64,000 bases of DNA from Nocardioides yefusunii (GCF_004014875.1 NZ_CP034929.1:2294001-2358000); one strand, 5' to 3'. Shown: positions 1-9,327, numbered from the stretch's first letter. Numbers and translations are program-made. Notes: generated by a model from the letters alone, not told the origin.

Positions 1-416
1 CCCGAGCGCAGGCACTGAGCGATCGCGGAGTGCTCGGAGTCGACGGGGACGATCTGGCCGGGCTTCGCACGACGCGTCACGGCCTCGCCGCCCATGATCA
101 GCGACTCCTTGTTGGCCAACGCCAGCGTCGTGCCGGCGTCGAGTGCCGCCAGGGTGGGGCGCAGACCGACGGCACCGGTGATGCCGTTGAGCACCACGTC
201 GGCAGCCATCCCGGCCGCCTCCACCGAGGCGTCCTCTCCCAGACCCGAGTACGCCGGGGCGAACTCCTTGACCTGGGTGTCGAACAGTTCAGGGTTGGAT
301 CCTCCGGCGGTGAGTCCGACCACCCGGAACCGGTCCGGGTTGGCCCGGACCAGGTCGAGGGCCTGGGTGCCGATCGAGCCGGTGCTGCCGAGGATGACCA
401 CGTCGCGTCGCTTCAC
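1..416 (-). CDS. dxr: 1-deoxy-D-xylulose 5-phosphate reductoisomerase, N-terminal part
   Basis: This is the first ~138 codons of Dxr, which converts DXP to MEP in the non-mevalonate isoprenoid pathway, in the cytoplasm. The NADPH-binding loop GSTGSIG lies close to the N-terminus, followed by [13 protein letters not shown], the conserved Dxr segment leading toward the metal site. The gene runs off the left edge, so the catalytic and C-terminal domains are not visible. I chose the GTG at 416 ([10 protein letters not shown]) because it puts the nucleotide-binding strand at the usual distance; the Shine-Dalgarno is weak. It is divergent from metZ. Confidence 0.92.
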   Translation of the reverse strand, partial: MKRRDVVILGSTGSIGTQALDLVRANPDRFRVVGLTAGGSNPELFDTQVKEFAPAYSGLGEDASVEAAGMAADVVLNGITGAVGLRPTLAALDAGTTLALANKESLIMGGEAVTRRAKPGQIVPVDSEHSAIAQCLRS

Positions 417-560
417 CCGAGGAAGTCTCCCACCGCCCCCGGCCCGCGACGCGTCCACGTCCGGGGCGTCGGGGTACGGGACGTGGCGCGGCACACGTCG
501 CATGTTCGCGGATCGCACCACTTTCGAGACCGCTCCGTGACAGGTGAGAACCTTGGAAAC

Positions 561-1766
561 ATGAGTGACGACGCCAACACCCCCCTGAACGAGCAGCCCT
601 CCTGGCACCCGGCCACCCAGGCCGTGCGGGCCGGAGTGGCACGCAGCGAGTTCGCCGAGACCTCCGAGGGTCTCTTCCTCACCAGTGGCTACGTCTTCTC
701 CTCCGCACAGGAGGCCGCCGACACGTTCGCCGGCGAGGTCGACCACTACGTGTACTCGCGCTACACCAACCCCACGGTGCGCATGTTCGAGGAACGCCTC
801 GCGACCCTCGAGGGCGCCGAGGACTGCAAGGCCACCGCGTCGGGCATGTCGGCGATCTTCGCCTCCCTCGCCGTGCTGCTCAAGCAGGGTGACCGCGTCG
901 TCGCCTCCAGCTCGATGTTCGGCGCGATCATCTACGTCGTCAACGAGTTCTTCCCCCAGTGGGGCGTCGAGTGCGTACTGGTGGACCCCACCGACAACGA
1001 CGCCTGGGCCGAGGCGCTGTCGGTGCCCACGCAGGCGGTGCTCTTCGAGACCCCGTCGAACCCGCTGCTCGCGATGGTCGACATCGAGGTCGTCGCCGAG
1101 CTGGCCCACGCCGCCGGTGCGACGGTGATCGTCGACAACGTCTTCGCCACCCCGGTCTTCTCCAAGCCGCTGACCCAGGGCGCCGACGTGGTCGTCTACT
1201 CCGCCACCAAGCACATCGACGGCCAGGGCCGGGTCCTGGGCGGTGCCGTGCTCGGCACGGTCGACTACATCGCCAAGATCGAGATGCTGCTGCGCAACCT
1301 CGGTCCCTCGATGTCGCCGTTCAACGCGTGGGTGCTGCTCAAGGGTCTCGAGACCCTCGACCTGCGCGTGCGCCGGATGGCCGAGAACGCCGAGGCGGTG
1401 GCCCGCTTCCTGGAGGCCCACCCCAAGGTGGACACCACGATCTACCCCCTCCTGGACTCCTTCCCGCAGAAGGACCTGGTCGCCAAGCAGCTCACCGGTG
1501 GCGGCACCGTCGTTGCGGTGAAGCTGGCCGCCGGTCAGGCCGAGGCGTTCAAGTTCATGGACTCCCTGGCGATCTTCGACATCTCCAACAACCTCGGTGA
1601 CGCCAAGTCGCTGGTGACCCACCCGGCCACCACCACGCACCGCCGGATCGGCCCCGAAGGCCGTGCCGCTGCCGGCATCACCGACGGCACCGTGCGGTTC
1701 TCGATCGGCCTGGAGGACTCTCGCGACCTGATCGCTGACCTCGCACAGGCGCTCGAGAAGCTCTGA
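561..1766 (+). CDS. metZ: O-succinylhomoserine sulfhydrylase (MetZ)
   Basis: A 401-residue cytoplasmic PLP enzyme of the Cys/Met metabolism family. The motif [10 protein letters not shown] places the PLP-binding lysine at residue 217. The GQGRVLGG run after this lysine, and the motif SRYTNPTV near residue 70, are typical of MetZ, which makes homocysteine directly from an activated homoserine ester and sulfide. Cystathionine gamma-synthase or an acetylhomoserine-using enzyme is the main alternative, because substrate choice cannot be read from sequence. The ATG at 561 follows a weak purine-rich stretch; an upstream in-frame extension lacks family similarity. I see no SAM-type riboswitch in the 144-base leader. 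A strong terminator follows. Confidence 0.9.
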   Translation: MSDDANTPLNEQPSWHPATQAVRAGVARSEFAETSEGLFLTSGYVFSSAQEAADTFAGEVDHYVYSRYTNPTVRMFEERLATLEGAEDCKATASGMSAIFASLAVLLKQGDRVVASSSMFGAIIYVVNEFFPQWGVECVLVDPTDNDAWAEALSVPTQAVLFETPSNPLLAMVDIEVVAELAHAAGATVIVDNVFATPVFSKPLTQGADVVVYSATKHIDGQGRVLGGAVLGTVDYIAKIEMLLRNLGPSMSPFNAWVLLKGLETLDLRVRRMAENAEAVARFLEAHPKVDTTIYPLLDSFPQKDLVAKQLTGGGTVVAVKLAAGQAEAFKFMDSLAIFDISNNLGDAKSLVTHPATTTHRRIGPEGRAAAGITDGTVRFSIGLEDSRDLIADLAQALEKL

Positions 1767-1795
1767 GCCTCCCCGGCACCACAGCCACGACTGCC

Positions 1796-1837
1796 ATGAC
1801 GAAGGCCCCCGAGCAGGTGCTCGGGGGCCTTCGTCAT
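1796..1837. terminator. Bidirectional terminator between metZ and prpE
   Basis: A perfect inverted repeat with 19-base arms (ATGACGAAGGCCCCCGAGC and its complement) encloses a 4-base loop. It lies between two convergent genes, 29 bases after metZ and 17 bases from the prpE stop, so it can end both transcripts. There is no U-tract, as is common in high-GC actinobacteria. Confidence 0.85.
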
Positions 1838-1854
1838 GAGCGGCTCGGGCGCGG

Positions 1855-3741
1855 TCAGCTCTGGGGACGCAGCACCGGACGCAGGACGTCGAGCACCCCG
1901 GCGTCCTCGATGGTGCCGGGCACCTTGGTCTCCTTGCCGTCCGCGATGTCACGCATGGTGCGGCGCAGGATCTTGCCACTGCGGGTCTTGGGCAGGCCCT
2001 GCACGACGACGACCTCCTTGAACGCGGCCACGGCACCGATCTCGGCCCGGACCTTGGCGACCAGTTCGGCGGCGAGCTCGTCAGGGTCGACGTCCGCACC
2101 GTCCTTGAGGACCACGAAACCGCGCGGCAGCTGGCCCTTGAGAGTGTCGGCGACACCGATCACGGCGCACTCGGCGACGGCCGGGTGGCGAGCGAGGACC
2201 TCCTCCATCGCGCCGGTGGAGAGGCGGTGGCCTGCGACGTTGATGACGTCGTCGGTGCGACCCATGACGTAGACGTAGCCGTCGGAGTCGACACGACCGC
2301 CGTCCCCGGAGAGGTAGTAGCCGTCGAAGGCGCTCAGGTAGCCGGTGACGAATCGGTCCTCGTCGCCCCAGACGCCGGTCATGCAGCCGGGCGGGAGCGG
2401 AAGCTTGACGCAGATCGAACCCTCCTCACCGGCCGGGACCTCGTCGCCGCTGGCGTCGAGGACACGGACGTCGAAGCCCGGCACCGGCACCGTCGGGGAT
2501 CCGGCCTTGATCGGCATCGGCTCGAGACCACGCAGGTTCGCAGCGATCGCCCAGCCGGTCTCGGTCTGCCACCAGTTGTCGACGACCGGAACGCCGATCT
2601 TCTCGCTCGCCCAGTCGTAGGTGTCGGGGTCGAGGCGCTCACCGGCCAGGAAGAGCGACTGCAAGCTGGAGGTGTCGTACTTCGCGAAGTGCTCGGCCTC
2701 GGCGTCCTCCTTCTTGATCGCGCGCAGGGCGGTGGGGGCGGTGAAGAGCGCCTTCACCTTGTGCTCAGCGATGACGCGCCAGAACGCGCCCGGGTCAGGG
2801 GTGCCGACCGGCTTTCCTTCGTAGAGGACGGTCGTGGCGCCGGCGATGAGCGGGGCGTAGACGATGTAGGAGTGGCCCACGACCCATCCGACGTCGGAGG
2901 CCGCCCACCAGACGTCACCGGCGCCGCAGTCGTAGATGTTCGGGAACGACCAGGCCATCGCGACCGCGTGACCGCCGTTGTCGCGGACGATGCCCTTCGG
3001 CTTCCCGGTGGTTCCGGAGGTGTAGAGAATGTAGAGCGGGTCGGTCGCGTCCACCTCGACGCAGGCTCCGGGCTGCTGGTAGCCAGCGTGCATCGCGGCG
3101 TTCCAGTCGAGGTCGCGCTCGGGGTCGAGCTCAGCAGTGACCTGAGGACGCTGCTTCACGACCACGGCCGGCACCTGGTGCTCGGCGAGCTCGAGGGCCC
3201 GGTCCAGGAGCGGCTTGTAGGCGATGGTGCGGTTCGGCTCGATGCCGCAGGAAGCGGTCACCACGACCTTGGGCTGGGCGTCGTCGATGCGCAGTGCCAG
3301 CTCGTGCGGCGCGAACCCGCCGAAGACCACCGAGTGCACCGCACCGACCCGGGCGCAGGCCAGCATCGCCACGACGGCCTCGGGGATCATCGGCATGTAG
3401 ATGACGACACGGTCGCCCTTCTCCACACCCAGCTGCTGCAGGACGCCCGCGAACGCCCCGACCTCGCCGAGCAGTTCGGCGTAGGAGATCTCCCGCTTGG
3501 TGCCGGTGACGGGCGAGTCGTAGATGATCGCTGTGCGTTCGGCCGCTCCACGGATGACGTGCCGGTCCAACGCGTTGTAGCAGGTGTTGAGCGTGGCGTC
3601 GGGGAACCAGCGGTACTGGGGCGGGTTGCTGGCGTCGAGCACTCGGGTGGGCTTGCGGAACCAGTCGATGCTGCGCGCGGCCTCGCCCCAGAACGACTCG
3701 GGGTCGGCGATGGATCGGTCGAACTCCGTGCGGTACGTCAT
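1855..3741 (-). CDS. prpE: Propionyl-CoA synthetase (acyl-CoA ligase)
   Basis: A 628-residue AMP-forming acyl-CoA synthetase that activates short-chain acids (propionate, possibly acetate) to CoA thioesters through an acyl-adenylate. The P-loop reads [22 protein letters not shown]; the RDNGGH extension is characteristic of PrpE-type ligases and separates them from acetyl-CoA synthetase. Other landmarks are WWQTETGW, the adenylate-binding YLSGDGG and the C-terminal [10 protein letters not shown] carrying the catalytic lysine. The ATG at 3741 is chosen; another in-frame ATG lies at 3750. No Shine-Dalgarno is visible before either. A 14-base palindrome sits immediately upstream. No prpBCD genes are nearby. 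Confidence 0.88.
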   Translation of the reverse strand: MTYRTEFDRSIADPESFWGEAARSIDWFRKPTRVLDASNPPQYRWFPDATLNTCYNALDRHVIRGAAERTAIIYDSPVTGTKREISYAELLGEVGAFAGVLQQLGVEKGDRVVIYMPMIPEAVVAMLACARVGAVHSVVFGGFAPHELALRIDDAQPKVVVTASCGIEPNRTIAYKPLLDRALELAEHQVPAVVVKQRPQVTAELDPERDLDWNAAMHAGYQQPGACVEVDATDPLYILYTSGTTGKPKGIVRDNGGHAVAMAWSFPNIYDCGAGDVWWAASDVGWVVGHSYIVYAPLIAGATTVLYEGKPVGTPDPGAFWRVIAEHKVKALFTAPTALRAIKKEDAEAEHFAKYDTSSLQSLFLAGERLDPDTYDWASEKIGVPVVDNWWQTETGWAIAANLRGLEPMPIKAGSPTVPVPGFDVRVLDASGDEVPAGEEGSICVKLPLPPGCMTGVWGDEDRFVTGYLSAFDGYYLSGDGGRVDSDGYVYVMGRTDDVINVAGHRLSTGAMEEVLARHPAVAECAVIGVADTLKGQLPRGFVVLKDGADVDPDELAAELVAKVRAEIGAVAAFKEVVVVQGLPKTRSGKILRRTMRDIADGKETKVPGTIEDAGVLDVLRPVLRPQS

Positions 3742-3751
3742 GGGCACCATG

Positions 3752-3765
3752 GTGGCGTGCGCCAC
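3752..3765. promoter_or_regulatory. Palindrome at the prpE start
   Basis: GTGGCG-TG-CGCCAC is a perfect inverted repeat (6-base arms, 2-base spacer) placed 2 bases upstream of the in-frame ATG at 3750 and 10 bases upstream of the ATG at 3741. It could be a repressor operator or a hairpin that masks translation initiation. No regulator gene is adjacent. GC-rich DNA produces such repeats by chance fairly often. Confidence 0.35.
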
Positions 3766-3842
3766 ATCGTGACGACAACACGGGCCACCGATTGTGCCCC
3801 CGAACGGGGGTACGCCGGCGAGTGTGTCCGGACCAGCCGGAG

Positions 3843-5387
3843 TCAGCCGGTGACTACGAAACCGTTGGCAGCCGTCCGCGCGGGGCGGTTCGGCGCGTAC
3901 AGCCACGCCTCGAAGAACGCACCCAGGTCCTGACCGCTGACCTGCTCTGCGAGCGCAGTGAACTCTCCCACCGAGGCGTTGCCGCCGGCATGGCGCGCGA
4001 GCCAGGTGCGCAGGAGGGTCGCGAACGCCTTCTCCCCGATGCGGTTGCGCAACGCCTGCACCGCCATGCCCCCGCGGGCGTAGACGGCCTGGTCGAAGAC
4101 CTTCCCGGCGCCAGGAGCGCCGATGCGGACCTTCCACAGGTCGTCGGAGGCAGCGGTCCAACGGTGGTAGTCCTCGAGCATCGCGTTCCCGGCGGCCTTC
4201 TCGCCGCGACGCTCGGCGTAGCGGTACTCCATGAAGGAGGCGAAACCCTCGTTGAGCCAGATGTCGCTCCAGCGGTCGATCGAGACGTCGTCCCCGAACC
4301 ACTGGTGGGCCAACTCGTGCACGACCACGTCGCTCTCGTGGCCGCTCAACGGCCAGTAGACCGGACGGGTCTGGGTCTCGAGCGCGAACCCGAGATCGAA
4401 GCCCACCGAGACTCCCCCGGTGACGCCGTACGGGTAGGGGCCGAGGTCCTTCTCCAAGGTGCGGATCACCGACACCGAGCGCCGCAGCAGCTTCAGGGCC
4501 CGCTTCTGCTGCTTCGCGGGCAGCTTCTTCGAGACGGCGTTGAGCCACGGCAGGCCGTCGGTGCGACCACGTTCGATCGTGTAGTCCCCCGCGACGAAGA
4601 AGGCCAGGTAGGTCGCCATCGGATCCTTCGATCCCCAGGTCCAGGTGACCCGCTTCCCGGACACCTTCTTCGACTTCAGGACTCCGTTGGAGATGGCCTG
4701 CTTGCCCTTCGGGACGTTCACCGCGACGGTGAAGGTGGCCTTGTCGCTGGGGTGGTCGTTCGCTGCGAACCACCACGGCGCCATGTGCGGTTCGTTGACC
4801 GCGACGACCTCCTGCTTGTCGGCGACGAAGTTCTTCTTGCCGCGGTAGGAGAGCTTCGCCGGAACTCCCGTGTGGCGCACCACGACCTTGACGGTGCGCC
4901 CGGCCTTGAGCGGAGTGGCCGGGGTGATGACGAGTTCGTGCTTGCCGTCCTTGCGGAACTTCGCCTTCGTCCCGCCGACACTGACTGCGGTCGGGGTGAG
5001 GAGCAGGTCGAGGTTGAACGACTTCAGGTTCTGGGTGGCGCGGAGCGTCAGCACCGTGCGTCCGCGCAGGGTGCCTGAGGCGAAGTCGTAGCGGTTGCTG
5101 ACGTCGTAGTGCTGGACGTCGATCCCGCCATTGCCGTCGAGCGGGAAGTAGGAGTCGCCGATGCCGCGGCTGCCGACGACCGGTGCCGGAGCGTCCGCCG
5201 TCGCAGGCGCCAGGAGCGACGTGCCCAGTCCCGTGCCCAGTCCCGTGCCCAGCGCCGTGCCCAGCACCAGGCTCAGCGCCACCGCGATCCCTGCCGCCGC
5301 GCGACGCCACATGCCTACGCCGGGACGCACGCCGGGACGCACGCCGGGACGCTGGGCAGGACGGGAGTGGCGGCGGTCAGACGTCAT
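3843..5387 (-). CDS. Secreted M1-family zinc metallopeptidase
   Basis: A 514-residue gluzincin aminopeptidase, probably exported. The zinc motif is HELAH at residues 357-361, with the third ligand E380 in WLNEGF, the spacing expected of M1 enzymes. The N-terminal half holds the usual beta-sandwich (DVSNRYDFASG, then the long strand-rich region). An arginine-rich n-region and a hydrophobic core at about residues 28-65 end in an ATADA signal peptidase site. The core is partly built from 12-bp DNA repeats encoding Gly-Thr-x-Leu. At 514 residues it lacks the large C-terminal helical domain of full-length PepN. The start at 5387 is supported by a leaderless-type promoter; M26 is an alternative. 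Confidence 0.85.
   Translation of the reverse strand: MTSDRRHSRPAQRPGVRPGVRPGVGMWRRAAAGIAVALSLVLGTALGTGLGTGLGTSLLAPATADAPAPVVGSRGIGDSYFPLDGNGGIDVQHYDVSNRYDFASGTLRGRTVLTLRATQNLKSFNLDLLLTPTAVSVGGTKAKFRKDGKHELVITPATPLKAGRTVKVVVRHTGVPAKLSYRGKKNFVADKQEVVAVNEPHMAPWWFAANDHPSDKATFTVAVNVPKGKQAISNGVLKSKKVSGKRVTWTWGSKDPMATYLAFFVAGDYTIERGRTDGLPWLNAVSKKLPAKQQKRALKLLRRSVSVIRTLEKDLGPYPYGVTGGVSVGFDLGFALETQTRPVYWPLSGHESDVVVHELAHQWFGDDVSIDRWSDIWLNEGFASFMEYRYAERRGEKAAGNAMLEDYHRWTAASDDLWKVRIGAPGAGKVFDQAVYARGGMAVQALRNRIGEKAFATLLRTWLARHAGGNASVGEFTALAEQVSGQDLGAFFEAWLYAPNRPARTAANGFVVTG
5221..5268. repeat. Four 12-bp tandem repeats in a signal-peptide core
   Basis: Four head-to-tail copies of GTGCCCAGTCCC; the first two are perfect and the last two differ at 2 bases each. 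Read on the minus strand they encode GT-[AG]-L steps in the hydrophobic core of the M1 peptidase signal peptide. Copy number changes would lengthen or shorten the core by four residues without a frameshift. Confidence 0.9.
5317..5352. repeat. Three 12-bp tandem repeats in the M1 peptidase N-terminus
   Basis: Three perfect copies of ACGCCGGGACGC, encoding GVRP units in the arginine-rich region before the signal-peptide core of the M1 peptidase. This is a second, unrelated in-frame array within 100 bases of the first. Confidence 0.9.
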
Positions 5388-5399
5388 GGGGCGAACCTA
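5388..5399 (-). promoter_or_regulatory. Leaderless-type -10 for the M1 peptidase
   Basis: TAGGTT (5399-5394) ends 6 bases before the ATG at 5387, so transcription would start at or next to the start codon. No Shine-Dalgarno is present. The -35 is not recognisable. Confidence 0.55.
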
Positions 5400-5433
5400 C
5401 CCCCGGACACCCCTGGACCCACTCCCCCTCGGT

Positions 5434-5445
5434 TACGTTCTCGGG
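5434..5445 (+). promoter_or_regulatory. Leaderless-type -10 for the LOG-family gene
   Basis: TACGTT (5434-5439) ends 6 bases before the GTG at 5446. It faces away from the M1 peptidase promoter, so the 58 bases between the two start codons hold both promoters. Confidence 0.55.
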
Positions 5446-6573
5446 GTGAGACAGACCAGAGGACAACAGCCCGACGTCCACACCCGTTCCGACTTCGAGG
5501 ACAGGATCCGTTCCGGAGCTCGTTCACTCGCGGGCTGGCGAGTGCTGGGGGCCGACCTGACCCGGTGCGACGCGCAGTTCGACGCCGTCGATCCCTCGGG
5601 GGCACTCTTCGTGGGCTGCGTGCTCACCCCCGAGCAGGTGCGGCGGGTCCGCTCCCGCGGCGCGATCGTCTTCCCCACCGTGCCCGGCGTCCCGGTGCGG
5701 CTGGACCGCGACTCGCTGTACTCCGTCGACGAGCTCTACGACACCGAGCGGTACCGCGACTCCCTCGACGCCCGCGCCTACGCGTGGTCGCACGCCGCGG
5801 CCGTGGCCACCGCCGGAGGGCTCACCGGTCTCGACGGTGAGGGCGACGGAGAACTCCCCCGCAACCTGCACGACCACGCCGTCGACGCCGCTCTCGAACG
5901 CTGGCGCAGCAACCACAGCCTGGTCGGGGTGATGGGCGGGCACGCCGCTGGCCGGGGCACCAAGGCCTACGCCGGCGGCGCCCGACTCGGGCACGCCCTG
6001 GGGCAGGAGCACACCGTCGCCACCGGTGGTGGCCCCGGTGCGATGGAGGCCGCCAATGTGGGGGGACGAATGGCGGACCACTCCCTCGACGACCTCGACG
6101 AAGCCCTGACGATGCTGGCCGCCGCGCCGTCGTTCACCCCCGACGTGGACGGGTGGGTGGGCGCCGCGCGCGACGTGCTGACCCGGTTCTCCCCGACCCG
6201 GGAGACGCTCGGCGTCCCGACCTGGCACTACGGCCACGAGCCGCCGAACGCGTTCGCCACCGCGATCGCGAAGTACTTCCGCAACGCCACCCGTGAGGCG
6301 ATCCTGCTGGAGATCTGTGACGCCGGGATCGTGTTCCTGCCCGGCGCGGGCGGCACCGTGCAGGAGATCTTCCAGGACGCCTGCGAGAACTACTACGCCG
6401 ACGAGAGCTCGGTGGCACCGATGGTGCTGCTCGGCAAGAAGTACTGGACCGAGACGCTGCCAGCCTGGCCGTTGCTGAAGGCGCTGGCCCGCGGACGCGT
6501 CATGGAGAAGCACGTCCACCTGGTCGACTCGGTCGAGGAAGCAGCCGAAATCGTCGGACGGCCCCGGACCTGA
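5446..6573 (+). CDS. LOG-family (lysine decarboxylase-like) nucleotide phosphoribohydrolase
   Basis: A 375-residue protein with the LOG/PpnN signature in its second half: GGGPGAMEAAN, which binds the nucleotide phosphate, and PGAGGTVQEIF, the PGGxGTxxE motif in which the third glycine is conserved. Family members cleave the N-glycosidic bond of nucleoside 5'-monophosphates, as in cytokinin-activating enzymes or PpnN. It is longer than the ~190-residue LOG proteins and has an N-terminal ~130-residue region without a family I recognise, so it is closer to the long PpnN-like group. The GTG at 5446 is supported by the promoter just upstream and by similarity starting after it. The stop codon lies in the terminator stem. 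Confidence 0.8.
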   Translation: MRQTRGQQPDVHTRSDFEDRIRSGARSLAGWRVLGADLTRCDAQFDAVDPSGALFVGCVLTPEQVRRVRSRGAIVFPTVPGVPVRLDRDSLYSVDELYDTERYRDSLDARAYAWSHAAAVATAGGLTGLDGEGDGELPRNLHDHAVDAALERWRSNHSLVGVMGGHAAGRGTKAYAGGARLGHALGQEHTVATGGGPGAMEAANVGGRMADHSLDDLDEALTMLAAAPSFTPDVDGWVGAARDVLTRFSPTRETLGVPTWHYGHEPPNAFATAIAKYFRNATREAILLEICDAGIVFLPGAGGTVQEIFQDACENYYADESSVAPMVLLGKKYWTETLPAWPLLKALARGRVMEKHVHLVDSVEEAAEIVGRPRT

Positions 6574-6592
6574 GCAGGTCCGGGGCCGTCCG
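6555..6592. terminator. Bidirectional terminator between LOG gene and rlmN
   Basis: A perfect stem with 17-base arms (CGGACGGCCCCGGACCT and its complement) and a GAGC loop. The left arm contains the last codons and the first base of the stop codon of the LOG gene; the rlmN stop is 30 bases beyond. Suited to ending both convergent transcripts. Confidence 0.85.
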
Positions 6593-6621
6593 AGGAGATC
6601 ACTCAGTCACGCAGCAGCAGG

Positions 6622-7746
6622 TCACTCAGACGCAGCGAGCTGACCGCAGGCGGCGTCGATCTCGTCGCCGCGGGTGTCACGCACGGTGGTGCTGATGCCC
6701 TTGGCCTCGAGACGACGCACGAACTCGTCGGTGTCCTCGTCGCGCGAGCGGGTGTACTTCGAGCCCGGGATCTCGTTGAGCGGGATCAGGTTCACGTGGA
6801 CCCACGGCCAGTCGCCGAACTTGTTCAGGACGTCGCCGAGCAGGTCGGCACGCCAGGCCTGGTCGTTGATGTCGCGCATCATGGCGTACTCGATGGAGAC
6901 ACGACGCTTGGTGGTCTTCGCGTACGTCCAGGCTGCCTCGACGGTCTGGTCGACCGACCAGCGCGTGTTGACCGGGACCAGCTCGCTGCGGAGCTCGTCG
7001 TCGGGCGCGTGCAGGGACAGCGCGAGGGTGCAGGGAATGCCCTCTTCGGCCAGCTGCAGGATGCGCGGGACCAGGCCCACGGTGGAGACCGTGACGTGGC
7101 GCGCGCTCATGCCGAGACCGGCCGGGGCCGGGTCGGTGAGACGACGCACGGCGCCGACGACCGCCTTGTAGTTGGCCAGCGGCTCGCCCATGCCCATGAA
7201 GACGACGTTGGAGACGCGACCCGGGCCACCGGGGATGTCGCCCGAGGCCATGGTGCGGTTGGCGGAGACGACCTGCTCGACGATCTCGGCGGTCGACATG
7301 TTGCGCTGCAGGCCGCCCATGCCGGTGGCACAGAAGCTGCACGCCATGCCACAGCCGGCCTGGCTGGAGACACAGACGGTGGTGCGGGTCTTGTAGCGCA
7401 TCAGCACCGACTCCACCAGCGCGCCGTCGAAGAGCTTCCACAGCGTCTTGACGGTGGTGCCCTTGTCGGCGGTCTGGACGCGGATCCCGTCCATCAGGGT
7501 GGGCAGCAGGGTGGCGACGAGCTCGTCGCGCTGACCGGCCGGGAGGTCGGTCATGTCGGCGGCGTCGTTGGTCAGACGCGCGAAGTAGTGGTTCGAGAGC
7601 TGCTTCGCACGGAACCCGGGCAGGCCAGCCTTGACCAGCAGTTCCTTGCGACCTGCCTCGTCGAAGTCGGCGAGGTGCGGGGGCGGCTTCTTGCGGCCTC
7701 GCGGCTCGTCGAACACGAGCGGCAGCAGCGGGAGGTTCTCGGACAT
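6622..7746 (-). CDS. rlmN: 23S rRNA/tRNA adenine-C2 methyltransferase RlmN
   Basis: A 374-residue radical-SAM enzyme that methylates C2 of A2503 in 23S rRNA and A37 in some tRNAs. The 4Fe-4S cluster cysteines are C132, C136 and C139 in [12 protein letters not shown]. The mechanistic cysteine is C367 in DAACGQL near the C-terminus, matching the resolving/methyl-carrying Cys of Rlm[11 protein letters not shown] is the family GEP motif. Length is normal. It is the last gene of the conserved order frr-cdsA-(178-residue gene)-rlmN. Confidence 0.95.
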   Translation of the reverse strand: MSENLPLLPLVFDEPRGRKKPPPHLADFDEAGRKELLVKAGLPGFRAKQLSNHYFARLTNDAADMTDLPAGQRDELVATLLPTLMDGIRVQTADKGTTVKTLWKLFDGALVESVLMRYKTRTTVCVSSQAGCGMACSFCATGMGGLQRNMSTAEIVEQVVSANRTMASGDIPGGPGRVSNVVFMGMGEPLANYKAVVGAVRRLTDPAPAGLGMSARHVTVSTVGLVPRILQLAEEGIPCTLALSLHAPDDELRSELVPVNTRWSVDQTVEAAWTYAKTTKRRVSIEYAMMRDINDQAWRADLLGDVLNKFGDWPWVHVNLIPLNEIPGSKYTRSRDEDTDEFVRRLEAKGISTTVRDTRGDEIDAACGQLAASE

Positions 7747-7794
7747 CTCGCCATTCTCCCACCGGTGTGCCGCAGGCGTCGAACCGTCACCGGC

Positions 7795-8331
7795 TCAGGT
7801 GTTCACCATCACCCAGAGCACGGCTGTCGTGGTGACGGCGACCACCACGAGGGTCACCACCATTCCCGCCAGCATCCAGGCCCCGAGCCGGCGGGTGCGC
7901 TCGGCGAGCATCAGGGCGAGCGGCACCACGAACACGCTCAGCACCCACCAGAAGTAGGTCTCGGTGTGGTTCGGTCCGACGGTGACCCGGAGCAGGGTCG
8001 CCCAGAGTGCGGGGACGAGGGCGATCGTCAGGAGGCCTGCGTAGAAGCCGAGCAACGCGGGACGGATCGGTGCGGGGGCCGGGGATCCGATCCACGCCTC
8101 GTCGCTCTTCCCGTCGCTCTTCCCGTCGCTCTTCCCGTCGCTCTTCCCGTCGCTCTTCCCGTCGCTCTTCCCGTCGTTCTCCCTGTCGTTCTCCCTGCTC
8201 CGCTCCACAGCTGGCTGCTCGACACCGATGACCGCCGCGGCGTCGACGTCGGGCCGACGGAGCCCGGTGCCAAGGCTCTGGAACCGGTGCTCGGGACCGG
8301 ACCATGGACCGTCGCGCAGGTCACTGCTCAT
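7795..8331 (-). CDS. Membrane protein with a GKSD-repeat linker
   Basis: A 178-residue protein I do not recognise. The N-terminal ~50 residues are hydrophilic. Residues ~46-77 are two REND and six GKSD tetrapeptides encoded by a 12-bp tandem array. The rest holds three hydrophobic segments (about residues 90-112, 125-142 and 150-172), suggesting three membrane helices with a cytoplasmic or periplasm-side charged tail. The ATG at 8331 has a GGGGGAG Shine-Dalgarno. It sits between cdsA and rlmN, separated from cdsA by a terminator, so it probably has its own promoter. Conservation of the membrane part relative to the repeat would show whether the linker is dispensable. Confidence 0.75.
   Translation of the reverse strand: MSSDLRDGPWSGPEHRFQSLGTGLRRPDVDAAAVIGVEQPAVERSRENDRENDGKSDGKSDGKSDGKSDGKSDGKSDEAWIGSPAPAPIRPALLGFYAGLLTIALVPALWATLLRVTVGPNHTETYFWWVLSVFVVPLALMLAERTRRLGAWMLAGMVVTLVVVAVTTTAVLWVMVNT
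8101..8196. repeat. Eight 12-bp tandem repeats encoding GKSD/REND
   Basis: Six perfect copies of GTCGCTCTTCCC (8101-8172) are followed by two copies of the variant GTCGTTCTCCCT (8173-8196). In the coding direction they give REND-REND-(GKSD)x6. The perfect nucleotide identity of six units indicates recent expansion by slippage; the reading frame is preserved for any copy number. Confidence 0.95.
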
Positions 8332-8383
8332 GCCACTCCCCCTGACATCGCCTGATGTCCTGAATCATGGCAGCCGCAACGGC

Positions 8384-8418
8384 AGGAGGCACCCCACCAC
8401 GCGGGCGGGGTGCCTCCT
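8384..8418 (-). terminator. Terminator after cdsA
   Basis: AGGAGGCACCCC pairs perfectly with GGGGTGCCTCCT across an 11-base loop. It lies 34 bases after the cdsA stop and before the 178-residue membrane gene, on the minus strand. Confidence 0.75.
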
Positions 8419-8451
8419 TCGGCATGAGAGCCGAGCGTGCGTGCAGCGGTC

Positions 8452-9327
8452 TCAGAAGACCAGCAGGTGCAGGATCAACCAGGTCGGGGCGACGGTCGCC
8501 AACAGCGAGTCGAGACGGTCCATCAGACCACCGTGACCGGGGATCACCTGCGACATGTCCTTGACGCCCATGTCGCGCTTGATCACGGACTCCACCAAGT
8601 CACCCAGGGTCGCCATGACGGCGCCGACCACGCCCAGCAGGACGCCGACCCACCAGTCGCCGTCGAGCAGGCCCGTGACCATCAGGGTCGCGGCGGCGGT
8701 GCAGGCGATCATCGAACCGGCAAAGCCCTCCCAGGACTTCTTGGGCGAGATCACCGGGGCCATCGGGTGCTTGCCGAACAGCACACCGGCGACGTAGCCA
8801 CCGGTGTCGGAGGCCACGGTGATGAGCACGAAGATCACGATGCCCTTGACGCCGTCATCCCACCGCTCGAACCCGGTGCTGCCTCCCTCGGAGAGCAGCA
8901 GTCCGACGAACGAGGCGAGGAATGCGACGTAGATCAGCGTGAAGACTCCCGCGGTGGCGTTGCGGACGTAGCCGTCGACGCCCTGGCGCAGCTGCCACAG
9001 CATCGTGACCAGGGCGGTCACCGCGGTGGCGGTCACCAGCGCCTCGGCACCGAAGAAGTAGGCAGTCGCGACCATCACGACGCCGCCGAGCATCAGCGGC
9101 GCCTGCGGGAGGTCGATGTCCTTGGCCTTCAGGCCACGACCGAGCTCCCAGACGCCGATGCAGATGGCAGCCGCGACGACGACGATGAACGCAGTCTTCC
9201 AGAACCACAGGGTGGCGGCGCACATGCCGAGCAGGACCACCGCGGAGGTGATCGCTGCCGGCAGGTTGCGGCCCGCCCGGCCGTGGTCCTTCTTCGGCGC
9301 CGGGGCCGTGGAGGCAGGAGTACTCAT
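8452..9327 (-). CDS. cdsA: Phosphatidate cytidylyltransferase
   Basis: A 291-residue integral membrane enzyme that makes CDP-diacylglycerol from phosphatidate and CTP, the branch point to all phospholipids. About eight hydrophobic segments are visible. The CdsA signature is complete: SVIKRDMGVKD followed by GHGGLMDRLDS, holding the metal-binding aspartates. The N-terminal ~20 residues are polar and variable. It is 23 bases after frr, in the order rpsB-tsf-pyrH-frr-cdsA shared by many bacteria. Confidence 0.95.
   Translation of the reverse strand: MSTPASTAPAPKKDHGRAGRNLPAAITSAVVLLGMCAATLWFWKTAFIVVVAAAICIGVWELGRGLKAKDIDLPQAPLMLGGVVMVATAYFFGAEALVTATAVTALVTMLWQLRQGVDGYVRNATAGVFTLIYVAFLASFVGLLLSEGGSTGFERWDDGVKGIVIFVLITVASDTGGYVAGVLFGKHPMAPVISPKKSWEGFAGSMIACTAAATLMVTGLLDGDWWVGVLLGVVGAVMATLGDLVESVIKRDMGVKDMSQVIPGHGGLMDRLDSLLATVAPTWLILHLLVF

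Noticed and set aside
417..560. SAM-responsive riboswitch upstream of metZ
   Set aside because: The 144 bases lack the conserved cores of SAM riboswitches known in actinobacteria.
2185..3933. A 582-codon plus-strand frame opposite prpE
   Set aside because: Antisense to a full acyl-CoA synthetase; no recognisable domain.
5161..5445. Upstream extension of the LOG gene through the M1 signal-peptide region
   Set aside because: It overlaps the divergent gene and both promoters; family-like sequence begins after the GTG at 5446.
8101..8196. Could the repeated units be a CRISPR array?
   Set aside because: Units are 12 bp, contiguous without spacers, and in frame within a protein.
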